Origin: Herbaspirillum sp. meg3
GTDB taxonomy: Bacteria; Pseudomonadota; Gammaproteobacteria; Burkholderiales; Burkholderiaceae_D
Length of the DNA stretch: 64,000 nt
Assembly (NCBI RefSeq): GCF_002257565.1
Contig: NZ_CP022736.1
Location: forward strand, 4,030,001-4,094,000
Direction: 5' to 3'
In this document: piece after piece, positions 33,425-41,891 of the stretch
Position numbering within the stretch: the first letter of the stretch is position 1
Layout of the letters: each line of letters starts with the position of its first letter
Position numbers and translations under genes: made by a program
Notes under the pieces: generated by a model
Seen by the model: only the letters and a program-made list of their open reading frames with translations
Databases searched by the model: none
What the model was told of the DNA's origin: nothing

Positions 33425-34192
33425 TTAATGGGCAGCACCAAGATACGCTTCGATGACTGCGGGGTTCTTCTGCACATCCGCCGGTACGCCTTCGGCAATC
33501 GGCTTGCCGTAGTCCAGCACCGTCAGCCGGTTGCACAGGCCCATCATCAGTTTGACGTCATGTTCGATCAGCAGGATGGTTTTACCTTCCGCCTGAATCT
33601 TGACCAGCAATTCTCTGAGGCCGAGCTTCTCGGTGGCGTTCATCCCGGCCGCCGGTTCGTCCAGCGCCAGCAGTTGCGGCTCGGTCGCCAGTGCGCGCGC
33701 GATCTCCAGTCGGCGTTGGTCGCCGTAGGACAAATGACGCGCCGTACGCGAGGCGAACTGGCCAATGCCGACGAAGTCGAGCAGCTTTTGTGATTTCTCT
33801 TTGATTTGTGCTTCTTCGTCGCGGGCGGCCTTGTGACGGAAGACGGCGCCGAAGACGTTCTGTTTGGTGCGCACGTGGCAGCCGACCATGACGTTCTCCA
33901 GCACAGTCATGTCGCCGAAGAGGCGGATGTTCTGGAAGGTGCGGGCAATGCCGGCCTTGGCCACTTCGTGCGGGGCGCTGGGGCTGTAGGGCTTGCCGGC
34001 CAGTTCGAAGCTGCCGGTGTCGGGTTGGTACAGGCCGGTGATGACGTTGAAGAAGGTGGTCTTGCCGGCGCCGTTGGGGCCGATCAGGCCGTAGATCTGA
34101 CCTTGTTCGATGGTGAGACTGACGCCCGACAGGGCTTGCAGGCCGCCGAAGCGTTTGCTGACGTCGGCGATTTTTAACAGGGTGGTGCTCAT
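33425..34192 (-). CDS. livG: Branched-chain amino acid ABC transporter ATPase LivG
   Basis: 255 residues. Walker A GPNGAGKTT, signature LSYGDQRRLEIARAL, Walker B LLALDEPAAGMN, switch His in LLIEHDV and a C-terminal IEAYLG motif typical of LivG. The frame opens at 34288 but ATG 34192 gives the family start. Confidence 0.95.
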   Translation of the reverse strand: MSTTLLKIADVSKRFGGLQALSGVSLTIEQGQIYGLIGPNGAGKTTFFNVITGLYQPDTGSFELAGKPYSPSAPHEVAKAGIARTFQNIRLFGDMTVLENVMVGCHVRTKQNVFGAVFRHKAARDEEAQIKEKSQKLLDFVGIGQFASRTARHLSYGDQRRLEIARALATEPQLLALDEPAAGMNATEKLGLRELLVKIQAEGKTILLIEHDVKLMMGLCNRLTVLDYGKPIAEGVPADVQKNPAVIEAYLGAAH

Positions 34193-34223
34193 TGGTTCGT
34201 CCTCTGTGTGCTGTTCGTCGAGA

Positions 34224-35441
34224 TTAGGCTTTGACCACGCCAACCGGCTCGTCGCCGTGCGGGTGATCGGCTTCAGGGCGGTCTTCATGGCGGGGAGACG
34301 GCCACAGACCAGCGGGACGGTTCAACATGATGATGACCATGGCCAGGCCGTAGAGCAGCTGGCGCAGCACTTCGGCGTCGATCCAGACTTTGCCGAACAG
34401 GCTCATTTGCACCGGTTCGACCACGTGACGCAGCACTTCCGGCAAGGCGGCGAGGATGATGCCGCCCAGCACGACGCCGGGGATGTGGCCGATGCCGCCC
34501 AAGACCACCATGGCCAGCACGGCGATGGATTCGGTCAGGGAGAAGGATTCCGGCGAGACAAAGCCCTGGAAGGAGGCGAACATGGCGCCGGCCACACCGC
34601 CGAACGAGGCGCCCATGGCGAACGCCAGCAGTTTGACGTTGCGCGTGTTGATGCCCATGGCCTTGGCGGCGATTTCGTCTTCGCGGATGGCGACCCAGGC
34701 ACGGCCCAGTCGCGAATCCTGCAGGCGGATCGAGAAGAAGATCACGCCGATGCACAGCAGCAGGAAGAGGAAGTAATAGGCGTTGACCGACGGCATGGTG
34801 AAGCCGAGAAACTTGACGATGGAGCCGGATCCCGGTTCACCGGCCAGCGAGACGCCGAAGACGCGGATCGGGTCAATCAGGTTGATGCCTTGCGGCCCGT
34901 TGGTGATGTTGACCGGGGCGTTGAGGTTGTTCATGAAGATGCGGATGATTTCACCGAAGCCCAGGGTCACGATGGCGAGGTAGTCGCCGCGCAGCTTCAG
35001 GGTCGGTGCGCCCAGCAGTGCGCCGAACACGGCCGCAATCAGGGCCGACAGCGGCACGATGATCCACAGCGACAGGTGGATACCGCTCTGCACGATCTGC
35101 GGGCCGCAGACCATGACGAGGAAGTTGCCCACCGCCGGATAGGTGTTGACGAAGGATTGCAGCACGTCGGCGAACTGGGGCGAGGCCAGCAAACCGGCGG
35201 TGTAGGCGCCGATGGCGTAGAAGGCGATGTAGCCCAGATCCAGCAGGCCGGCAAAGCCCACCACCACGTTCAGGCCCAGGGCCAGCATGATGTAGAGCAA
35301 GGCCATGTCCATGATGCGTACCCAGGAGTTGCCGAACATGCTGGCAACAAACGGGAAGGCGATCATGACGATCAGGAGCGCAGCCAGGCTGAGTCTGGCC
35401 TGCTGCGGGTTGCGTTTCTTGTCGAAGGTGAGGAAGGCCAT
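34224..35441 (-). CDS. livM: Branched-chain amino acid ABC transporter permease LivM
   Basis: 405 residues, about ten helices. Family stretches ALGLNVVVGFAGLLDLGYIA and GALLGAPTLKLRGDYLAIVT are followed by LGFGEIIRIFMNNL. The C-terminal tail is hydrophilic with EDRPEADHPHGDEP. It ends 31 bp before livG. Confidence 0.95.
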   Translation of the reverse strand: MAFLTFDKKRNPQQARLSLAALLIVMIAFPFVASMFGNSWVRIMDMALLYIMLALGLNVVVGFAGLLDLGYIAFYAIGAYTAGLLASPQFADVLQSFVNTYPAVGNFLVMVCGPQIVQSGIHLSLWIIVPLSALIAAVFGALLGAPTLKLRGDYLAIVTLGFGEIIRIFMNNLNAPVNITNGPQGINLIDPIRVFGVSLAGEPGSGSIVKFLGFTMPSVNAYYFLFLLLCIGVIFFSIRLQDSRLGRAWVAIREDEIAAKAMGINTRNVKLLAFAMGASFGGVAGAMFASFQGFVSPESFSLTESIAVLAMVVLGGIGHIPGVVLGGIILAALPEVLRHVVEPVQMSLFGKVWIDAEVLRQLLYGLAMVIIMLNRPAGLWPSPRHEDRPEADHPHGDEPVGVVKA

Positions 35442-35505
35442 GTCGGTCTCTCTTTCTTTATCTGTTCTGAGGCTATTTGCGTTAGCAAATGGAAAATTTG
35501 CTTAG

Positions 35506-35623
35506 GTTCCGTAGCGAGCGAACGTCAGCTGTCGTCGACCGGAGCACAGCCACCGGAGTGTACTGAAGTACACGAGGATGGCGAGCACCGTACGGCGGCA
35601 GATCACGTTCGCGCAGTAGGAAC
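35506..35623. repeat. Palindromic intergenic repeat B in the liv operon
   Basis: Outer arms GTTCC...CGAACGT (35506-35525) and ACGTTCG...GGAAC (35605-35623) enclose a perfect inner hairpin GTGTACT-GA-AGTACAC (35558-35573). GTAGCGAGCG and GCGCAGTAGG in the arms are shared with repeat A. Confidence 0.75.
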
Positions 35624-35635
35624 ATGAGTAAATTT

Positions 35636-36565
35636 TTAAGCGCGGTCGGCGACGCGTTCACCCATGATTCCGGATGGGCGTAAGGTCAAGACGATGATCA
35701 GCACGATGAAGGCGAAGATGTCCTGGTAGTTACTGCCCAGGAAGTCGCCCGTCAGATCGCCGATGTAACCGGCGCCCAGACTTTCAATCAGACCCAGCAG
35801 AATGCCGCCCAGCATGGCGCCATAGATATTGCCGATACCACCCAGCACCGCTGCCGAGAAGGCTTTCAACCCCGGCACGAAGCCCATGGCGAATTGCGCT
35901 GTCGAATAATTCGCCGCCCACATGACGCCGGCAATCGCGGCCAGCGCCGCGCCGATGATGAAGGTGACGACAATCACGCGATTCGAGTCCACGCCCATCA
36001 AGCCTGCAATGCGCGGGTTCTCGGCGGTGGCGCGCATGGCGCGGCCCATCTTGGTCTTCTCAACGATCAGCACCAGGCCGATCATCGCGGCCAAGGCCAG
36101 CAGCAACAGCATGATCTGGGTGGGCGAGATCAGCGCGCCGGCGATATGCACCGGATCCGACGGCATGATTTGCGGGAAGGGAACCGGGCTGCGGCCCCAG
36201 ATCATCATGGCCAGCGTTTGCAGCAGGATCGATACGCCGATGGCGGTGATCAATGGCGCTAACCGTGGCGCATTGCGCAACGGACGATAGGCCACACGCT
36301 CGATGATCATGCTCACGATCACGCACACAGGGATCGCGCCGATGATCGCAATGATCAACTTGACGATGCCCGGCAGATCCGGCGCCACGTGCTGCACCAG
36401 TTTCAGAATGCTCAAACCGGCCATCGCCCCGATCATCAGCACGTCGCCGTGCGCAAAATTGATCAGGTTCAAGACCCCGTACACCATCGTGTAACCCAAG
36501 GCAATCAGGGCGTACATGCTCCCCAAGACCAGGCCGTTGATGATTTGCTGGATGAATATGTCCAT
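35636..36565 (-). CDS. livH: Branched-chain amino acid ABC transporter permease LivH
   Basis: 309 residues, about eight helices. It begins MDIFIQQIINGLVLGSMYAL and contains YGVLNLINFAHGDVLMIGA and GKTKMGRAMRA-like loop residues (KTKMGRAMRATAENPRIAGL), the EAA-type contact with LivGF. First gene of the transport operon; no periplasmic binding protein gene is adjacent, so it must come from elsewhere. Confidence 0.95.
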   Translation of the reverse strand: MDIFIQQIINGLVLGSMYALIALGYTMVYGVLNLINFAHGDVLMIGAMAGLSILKLVQHVAPDLPGIVKLIIAIIGAIPVCVIVSMIIERVAYRPLRNAPRLAPLITAIGVSILLQTLAMMIWGRSPVPFPQIMPSDPVHIAGALISPTQIMLLLLALAAMIGLVLIVEKTKMGRAMRATAENPRIAGLMGVDSNRVIVVTFIIGAALAAIAGVMWAANYSTAQFAMGFVPGLKAFSAAVLGGIGNIYGAMLGGILLGLIESLGAGYIGDLTGDFLGSNYQDIFAFIVLIIVLTLRPSGIMGERVADRA

Positions 36566-36727
36566 AAATGCCTACTTCCTAAATTCGTAACGTCAATGAG
36601 ATATGTCGATGCAAGACGCCTGAGCATCTACGATTGCATGCGAGCTTGAGAGCAAAAACTGTTCCCGATCCGAGAATTTCTGCAAATGGCCGATAGCCTT
36701 GCCTACCAAGGCCGTCAGCACCGAATG

Positions 36728-36829
36728 CTATGGATACAGATAAGACGAGAGGTCAAAGAAACGCGTCAAGATGGAGCGTGTGCGGGCAAGCTGGGGCAGA
36801 TAATTGAAAGTGCTCATGGGGATGCTCAT
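36728..36829 (-). CDS. Possible 33-residue small ORF upstream of livH
   Basis: Begins MSIPMSTFNYLPQLARTRSI with AAGGAG eleven bases upstream and ends RFFDLSSYLYP. It lies in the presumed livH leader, 163 bp before livH. It has no run of Leu, Ile or Val codons, so it is not a standard attenuator peptide. No homologue recognised. Confidence 0.35.
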   Translation of the reverse strand: MSIPMSTFNYLPQLARTRSILTRFFDLSSYLYP

Positions 36830-36993
36830 GATCGATTGCACTCCTTCTTGGTCGAAAGATCTGTAATGTGAAAAAAGCGAGCGCACCTTGTGGGGACTCG
36901 CCGGTTGGAGCGGGATTATACCTAAGCAGCTCCCACAATACGAGAATAGACGCTAATGCACGCTGGCATTGGATATGCGGCCAACGAAAGACG

Positions 36994-37024
36994 CAAAAAA
37001 AGCGCAACGAGTGCGCTTTTTTTG
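36994..37024. terminator. Intrinsic terminator after ispH
   Basis: AGCGCA/TGCGCT hairpin flanked by A7 and T7; works on the minus strand for ispH and could work on both. Confidence 0.85.
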
Positions 37025-37106
37025 CTTTAAAGATGTGTGTCAAACAAGGGCTGTAATTGCGAACCGGATTACGAATTACAAATCGCGATTACCCGGCGAA
37101 CCCAAT

Positions 37107-38069
37107 TTAGCCGTTACTGACGATGGAACGTCCGCCGCCCAGACCTTTCGGCATGGGGAAAGTCACGTTTTCTTCGATGCCGTCGAGAATACGCACGCTG
37201 CGCGTTGCGCCCTCTTTGAGCCGGTCGATGACGGCCTGCACCAATACTTCCGGAGCCGAGGCGCCGGCGGTGACACCGATGCGCTTCTTGCCCACCAGCC
37301 AGTCGGCATTGATGAGATCGGCGTTGTCGACCATGTAGGCCGGCACGCCCTTCTTCTCGGCCACTTCGCGCAGGCGGTTGGAATTGGAACTATTGGGACT
37401 GCCGACCACAATCACGACGTCGACTTGGGGAGCCATAAACTTGACGGCTTCCTGACGATTGGTGGTGGCATAGCAGATATCGCCTTTTTTCGGCTCGGCG
37501 ATGTTGGGAAACTTGTCTTTCAACGCAGCGATGATGTCGGTGGTGTCATCGACCGATAGCGTGGTCTGCGAGACATACGCCAGCAAATCCGGATCAGTGA
37601 CCTTCAGCTTCACGACATCGTCGACAGTCTCGACCAGATACATGCCTGCCTCAGTCTGGCCCATGGTGCCTTCAACTTCAGGATGGCCCTCGTGCCCGAT
37701 CATGATGATCTCGCGGCCTTCGCGGCGCATCTTGGCGACTTCCATATGGACTTTGGTGACCAGCGGGCAAGTGGCGTCGAAGACGGTCAGGCCGCGTTCT
37801 TGCGCTTCTGCCTGTACAGCCTTGGACACGCCGTGCGCAGAAAAAATGACGGTGTTGCCGGCGGGGACATCCGCCAGCTCTTCAATGAAGATGGCGCCTT
37901 TGTTCCGCAGATCGGCAACGACGTAGGCGTTATGGACGATTTCATGGCGCACGTAAATCGGCGCGCCGAACTGCGTCAGCGCGCGCTCAACGATTTCGAT
38001 GGCGCGATCAACCCCGGCGCAGAAACCGCGCGGTTGAGCCAATAAAATTTCAGGTTCTTGCTTATCCAT
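37107..38069 (-). CDS. ispH: 4-hydroxy-3-methylbut-2-enyl diphosphate reductase
   Basis: Last step of the MEP isoprenoid pathway. 320 residues with the three conserved cluster Cys in LAQPRGFCAGVDRA, FDATCPLVTKVH and GDICYATTNRQEA, plus HEIVHN and GHEGHPEVEG. ATG 38069 is preferred; a GTG three codons upstream is possible. It directly follows fkpB, an order common in proteobacteria. Confidence 0.97.
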   Translation of the reverse strand: MDKQEPEILLAQPRGFCAGVDRAIEIVERALTQFGAPIYVRHEIVHNAYVVADLRNKGAIFIEELADVPAGNTVIFSAHGVSKAVQAEAQERGLTVFDATCPLVTKVHMEVAKMRREGREIIMIGHEGHPEVEGTMGQTEAGMYLVETVDDVVKLKVTDPDLLAYVSQTTLSVDDTTDIIAALKDKFPNIAEPKKGDICYATTNRQEAVKFMAPQVDVVIVVGSPNSSNSNRLREVAEKKGVPAYMVDNADLINADWLVGKKRIGVTAGASAPEVLVQAVIDRLKEGATRSVRILDGIEENVTFPMPKGLGGGRSIVSNG

Positions 38070-38079
38070 ATCGAGCACC

Positions 38080-38535
38080 TTACAGAATCCCGATGATTTT
38101 CACTTCAAATTTCAGCGTTTGTCCGGCCAACGGATGATTGAAATCAAACAGCGCGCCCTGCTCGTCAATCTCGCGCAGCACGCCGGCAAAGCGTCCACCG
38201 CCCGGTGCTGCAAAATCGACGAGGTCACCGACGCGATAATCTTCATCCATGGACGAATTCTCTTCCAGCGTGGCGCGCGAGATGCGCTGAACCAATTCCG
38301 GGTTGCGCGGCCCAAAAGCCTTATCGGGAGACAGCTCAAACGTCTGATGCGCCCCCTCTTCCAATCCCAGCAAGCAAGCCTCCAGAAACGGCGCCAGTTG
38401 GCCTTGGCCAAATTGCAGCGTGGCAGGCTTTTCCTCAAAGGTACTGACGATATTTTCGCCGGCCATGGATGCCAGGCGGTAGTGCAGTGTGAGGTAAGCG
38501 TTTTCGGTGACGACCGGGACAGATGCGTTGGACAT
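38080..38535 (-). CDS. fkpB: FKBP-type peptidyl-prolyl isomerase (SlpA/FkpB)
   Basis: 151 residues, with YLTLHYRLA, the FGQGQLAPFLEACLLGLEEG core, an inserted flap domain (DKAFGPRNPELVQ to GDLVDF) and the C-terminal FDFNHPLAGQTLKFEVKIIG typical of SlyD-like chaperone-isomerases. No metal-binding His-rich tail, unlike SlyD. It precedes ispH by 10 bp. Confidence 0.95.
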   Translation of the reverse strand: MSNASVPVVTENAYLTLHYRLASMAGENIVSTFEEKPATLQFGQGQLAPFLEACLLGLEEGAHQTFELSPDKAFGPRNPELVQRISRATLEENSSMDEDYRVGDLVDFAAPGGGRFAGVLREIDEQGALFDFNHPLAGQTLKFEVKIIGIL

Positions 38536-38656
38536 GAAGAAGTTTCAGTAAGCGTGACAGCCCGCTATTGTAAGCCACCTTGCCCAACTCCGTAAAAACA
38601 AGCCTCGACTTCAGACCGCTTAATTTATTCACTAACATTCTCGAACCAAGGACTCC

Positions 38657-39331
38657 ATGGCGATTACTGACTGGCCGGAAGACCAGCGCCCGCGCGAACG
38701 CTTGATCAAACAAGGTGCCCCTGCTCTGTCTGACGCCGAATTGCTGGCCGTGTTCCTGCGCGTTGGCGTGGCCGGTAAAAGCGCGGTGGATCTGGGGCGC
38801 GACATGATGGGGCATTTCGGCTCCCTGCAGGCCCTGTTTGCCGCCAGGCTGACCGATTTCGTCCGAATCAATGGCCTGGGGCCGGCCAAATATGCACAGC
38901 TGCAAGCGGTATTGGAGCTGGCCCGGCGCGCGCTATCGGAAGAGTTGCGTACAGGCACCACACTCAGCTCTCCAGAGGCGGTGAAGCAATACTTGCAGTT
39001 ACTGTTCCATGGAAAAGCCTATGAAGCCTTCGTCGTCCTGTTCCTCGACGTCAAAAATCGCCTGATCGAGTCGGAGGAACTGTTTCGCGGCACACTGACG
39101 CATGCCAGTGTGTATCCGCGTGAAATCGTCAAAGCGGCGCTGGCGCATAATGCGGCCAGCCTGATTCTTGCGCACAACCATCCATCCGGCGAAGTCACGC
39201 CGAGTGCCGCCGACCTGCATCTGACCAGCAATCTCAAACAGGCGCTAAACCTGGTCGACATCAAGGTTCTTGATCATATCGTGGTGGCGGGACGGGAGAC
39301 ACATTCCTTTGCGGAGCACGGCCAGCTATAA
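38657..39331 (+). CDS. radC: RadC/YeeS-family JAB-domain protein
   Basis: 224 residues. An N-terminal helix-hairpin-helix region (INGLGPAKYAQLQAVLELAR) is followed by the JAB metallo-isopeptidase-like domain with AAASLILAHNHPSG-type motif (seen as LILAHNHPSGEVTPS) and the downstream Asp in LVDIKVLDHIVV. Traditionally linked to DNA repair, but true function is unsettled. Confidence 0.95.
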   Translation: MAITDWPEDQRPRERLIKQGAPALSDAELLAVFLRVGVAGKSAVDLGRDMMGHFGSLQALFAARLTDFVRINGLGPAKYAQLQAVLELARRALSEELRTGTTLSSPEAVKQYLQLLFHGKAYEAFVVLFLDVKNRLIESEELFRGTLTHASVYPREIVKAALAHNAASLILAHNHPSGEVTPSAADLHLTSNLKQALNLVDIKVLDHIVVAGRETHSFAEHGQL

Positions 39332-39500
39332 AGCCTGCGCTGACTGCGCCCCTGACTGCCCTGAACTTGAGAGGCCACAGCAGGAAGGCGCAGGCGTACG
39401 AAAGAGATGGCAGAAGAGAGGCGTGCATCTCATTCATAGCATGCTCATCAAATTGTTAAACACAAAAACAAACAACGACACAATTGTTTTTCGCAAGTCA

Positions 39501-39529
39501 TTGAAAAATCAGAGTTTTCTATATATACT
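39501..39529 (+). promoter_or_regulatory. Sigma70 promoter of rpmB-rpmG
   Basis: TTGAAA (39501-39506), exactly 17 bp, TATACT (39524-39529), about 40 bp before the rpmB start, preceded by an AT-rich stretch. Confidence 0.8.
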
Positions 39530-39570
39530 CTCCTTTTTTCCAATTTCTGGAATTTATAAGGAGTACTAAC

Positions 39571-39807
39571 ATGGCACGTGTCTGCCAAGTCACCGGGAAG
39601 GGGCCGATGGTCGGCAACAACGTTTCCCATGCAAACAACAAGACCAAGCGTCGCTTTTTGCCTAACCTGCAAAACCGTCGCATTTTCGTTGAGTCGGAAA
39701 ACCGCTGGGTTTCCCTGCGCTTGTCCAACGCTGGTTTGCGCGTAATCGACAAAGTCGGCATCGATGCCGTCTTGGCCGATATGCGTGCTCGCGGCGAAAA
39801 AGTCTAA
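39571..39807 (+). CDS. rpmB: 50S ribosomal protein L28
   Basis: 78 residues: MARVCQVTGKGPMVGNNVSH, then NNKTKRRFLPNLQNRRIF and VSLRLSNAGLRVIDK. Full length for L28. AAGGAG lies upstream. Confidence 0.98.
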   Translation: MARVCQVTGKGPMVGNNVSHANNKTKRRFLPNLQNRRIFVESENRWVSLRLSNAGLRVIDKVGIDAVLADMRARGEKV

Positions 39808-39831
39808 CTAGCAGAGTAAAGGAAATCTATC

Positions 39832-39999
39832 ATGGCTAAATCCGGCCGCGACAAAATCAAGTTGGAGTCGACCGCAGGTACAGGTCACTTCTACACCACG
39901 ACAAAGAACAAGCGTACAACGCCTGAAAAGCTGGCGATCATGAAGTTTGATCCCAAGGCACGTAAGCACGTCGAATACAAAGAGACCAAGATCAAGTAA
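39832..39999 (+). CDS. rpmG: 50S ribosomal protein L33
   Basis: 55 residues: MAKSGRDKIKLESTAGTGHF and YTTTKNKRTTPEKLAIMKFD, the Cys-free L33 type. It lies 24 bp after rpmB with its own AAAGGA site. Confidence 0.98.
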   Translation: MAKSGRDKIKLESTAGTGHFYTTTKNKRTTPEKLAIMKFDPKARKHVEYKETKIK

Positions 40000-40019
40000 T
40001 TGATTTTTCTCTTGTAAGT

Positions 40020-40054
40020 AAAAAGCCCCGCGATGCAAATCTGTGGGGCTTTTT
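40020..40054 (+). terminator. Terminator of rpmB-rpmG
   Basis: AAAAAGCCCC and GGGGCTTTTT enclose a 15-nt loop, 20 bp after rpmG. Confidence 0.85.
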
Positions 40055-40135
40055 ATTGTCTGAGGCATTCATGTTGCCGCTGACGTTGTTGATGTTGACG
40101 GCTCAGGATCACCGCCTTTGCGCAGCCAGACTGCT

Positions 40136-40516
40136 CTACCAGTTCTCGATCTGCTTACAGTCCTTCAAGATCGGCTCAGCATCCTCGCCCTGCGTTTTAT
40201 CGGCCAAAAAACCCTCCTTGCCTTTGCTCCACCAGACGTAATTGCCGGCCACGTATTTCACGCCGGAAGCAGCTACCACACTGACGAACAGCAGTCTCTT
40301 GCCGCCTGCAGGCAAATAGGCAAGCGAGCCGGCATCCGTGTTGAGATAACGTACCGGCAAGCGTACGTCGCCCGCACAGCGATAAATCACGCGTTGCTGA
40401 CTGAACAGTTTGATACCAGGGAGAGTGAGGCTTGAAGTCTTCGCCAGTGTTGCGCCGGGAAGTGCCGCAAAAGCGGCGACGGCCGCGAGCAAAACCGAAG
40501 AATAGATTTTACCCAC
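40136..40516 (-). CDS. MliC-like lysozyme inhibitor, exported
   Basis: About 126 residues from a GTG start. A signal peptide (GKIYSSVLLAAVAAFAALPG, cleavage after TLA) precedes an MliC/PliC-type domain: VIYRCAGDVRLPVRYLNTD, then VVAASGVKYVAGNYVWWSKG, with the conserved SGxxY and WxKG. A longer frame upstream lies inside the desaturase gene, so the GTG at 40516 just after the desaturase stop is preferred, although its Shine-Dalgarno is poor. Protects peptidoglycan from host lysozyme in known members. Confidence 0.7.
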   Translation of the reverse strand: MGKIYSSVLLAAVAAFAALPGATLAKTSSLTLPGIKLFSQQRVIYRCAGDVRLPVRYLNTDAGSLAYLPAGGKRLLFVSVVAASGVKYVAGNYVWWSKGKEGFLADKTQGEDAEPILKDCKQIENW

Positions 40517-40532
40517 AGCCGACCGAGACAAA

Positions 40533-41729
40533 TTAAGCGTAGCTACGCAAGCGTTGAGCGAAGTCGCGCAATGCATGAATGCCGGAGGCTTCTGCACGCA
40601 CGCACCAGTCTTGCAGCTGATGCAGCAGCTGTTCACGCGTCGAGTTGGAACGGCCCCAGATCGAAGCCAGTTCCACGCGCATTTCGTGCATGGTTTGCAG
40701 CGCCTTGCTGTGTGTGAACAGTTCGGACAATTGTTGCTTCTGACCGTCTTCCAGCTTGGCCGGCTCACGTTGCAGCAACTTCTTGGACGACTTCAGGAAA
40801 CGCGATTCCAGCTTGGCCTTTTCAGCCAGATGCTCCAGCTCATCAGCCCAGGCGCGCTTGAGCGACTTGGCGTACTTGGACATCACATCGTAGCGATTGG
40901 CGATCACGGACTGCAGCGTGTCGAAGTCGGCGACCAGCTTCTGACGATCGAACTTCGGCGCAGGTGCAATTTTCTTGACCTTGGCCAGACCCATCATTTC
41001 CAGAATGCGGATATACATCCAGCCGATGTCAAACTCGTACCACTTGGACGACAGCTTGGCCGACGTGCCGAAGGTATGGTGATTGTTGTGCAGCTCTTCG
41101 CCGCCGATGATGATGCCCCATGGAAACACATTGGTCGCAGCATCGTTGCAATCGTAGTTGCGGTAGCCCCAGAAGTGTCCGATACCGTTGATGATGCCGG
41201 CGGCGGTGATCGGGATCCACAGCATCTGCACAGCCCAAACGGTCAGACCGATGACGCCGAACAGCATGACGTTGATGATCAGCATCAGGCCGACGCCTTG
41301 CCAGCCGAATTTGCTATAGATATTGTGCTCGATCCAGTCGTCCGGTGTGCCATGGCCATACTTTTCCATGGTTTCGGCGTTACGGGATTCTGCGCGATAC
41401 AGTTCGGCGCCTTCCAGCAGCACCTTTTTGATGCCGCGCACTTGCGGGCTATGCGGATCTTCTTCAGTTTCGCACTTGGCGTGATGCTTGCGGTGAATCG
41501 CAGCCCATTCCTTGGTGACCATGCCTGTGGTCATCCACAACCAGAGACGGAAAAAGTGGCTTGGAATGGCGTGCAGATCCAACGCACGGTGCGCCTGGCA
41601 GCGATGCAGGTAAATGGTCACACCGGCGATCGTGATATGCGTCATGATCAGGGTGTAAAAGAAAATCTGCCAACCGGTTGCGTGCAGCAAGCCGTTCGAA
41701 AGAAAGTCCAGGATCGAATCTACTGTCAT
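40533..41729 (-). CDS. Acyl-CoA / fatty-acid desaturase
   Basis: 398 residues, membrane di-iron desaturase of the stearoyl-CoA type. Three His boxes: HRCQAHR, HRKHHAK and HNNHH. Two pairs of helices flank them. A charged, helical C-terminal extension of about 130 residues (from about 265) follows the desaturase core and contains MRVELASIWGRSNSTREQLL. The start at 41729 has GGAGTGGTA upstream. Introduces a delta-9 double bond for membrane fluidity (inferred). Confidence 0.93.
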   Translation of the reverse strand: MTVDSILDFLSNGLLHATGWQIFFYTLIMTHITIAGVTIYLHRCQAHRALDLHAIPSHFFRLWLWMTTGMVTKEWAAIHRKHHAKCETEEDPHSPQVRGIKKVLLEGAELYRAESRNAETMEKYGHGTPDDWIEHNIYSKFGWQGVGLMLIINVMLFGVIGLTVWAVQMLWIPITAAGIINGIGHFWGYRNYDCNDAATNVFPWGIIIGGEELHNNHHTFGTSAKLSSKWYEFDIGWMYIRILEMMGLAKVKKIAPAPKFDRQKLVADFDTLQSVIANRYDVMSKYAKSLKRAWADELEHLAEKAKLESRFLKSSKKLLQREPAKLEDGQKQQLSELFTHSKALQTMHEMRVELASIWGRSNSTREQLLHQLQDWCVRAEASGIHALRDFAQRLRSYA

Positions 41730-41891
41730 TACCACTCCAAAAGAAATACTTCACGGCAATTGAACTTGCCAAGCTGAGTCGCCAGCCGATAAGGGCGACA
41801 AGGTTAGAACCCCGTTGCAAACAAGAGTTGCAAACTTAAGCTGCAACCATCTACCACTTATATTCTTGTATTTTCCGGCATTGTACGCTGA

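Larger units (their letters stand above)
36566..37106. other. Intergenic region between livH and ispH
   Basis: Holds the ispH terminator, a minus-strand TATAAT (about 36914-36919) without a clear -35 partner, and a possible 33-residue ORF (separate entry). Nothing else is recognised. Confidence 0.5.

Noticed and set aside
33724..33734. GTAGGACAAAT resembling half of the 33-bp element
   Set aside because: Inside livG coding sequence, with no second block at the required 23-bp distance.
34110..35627. 505-codon plus-strand open frame
   Set aside because: Antisense to livG/livM; the translation is low-complexity and His/Gln-rich, while both transporter genes on the other strand are intact.
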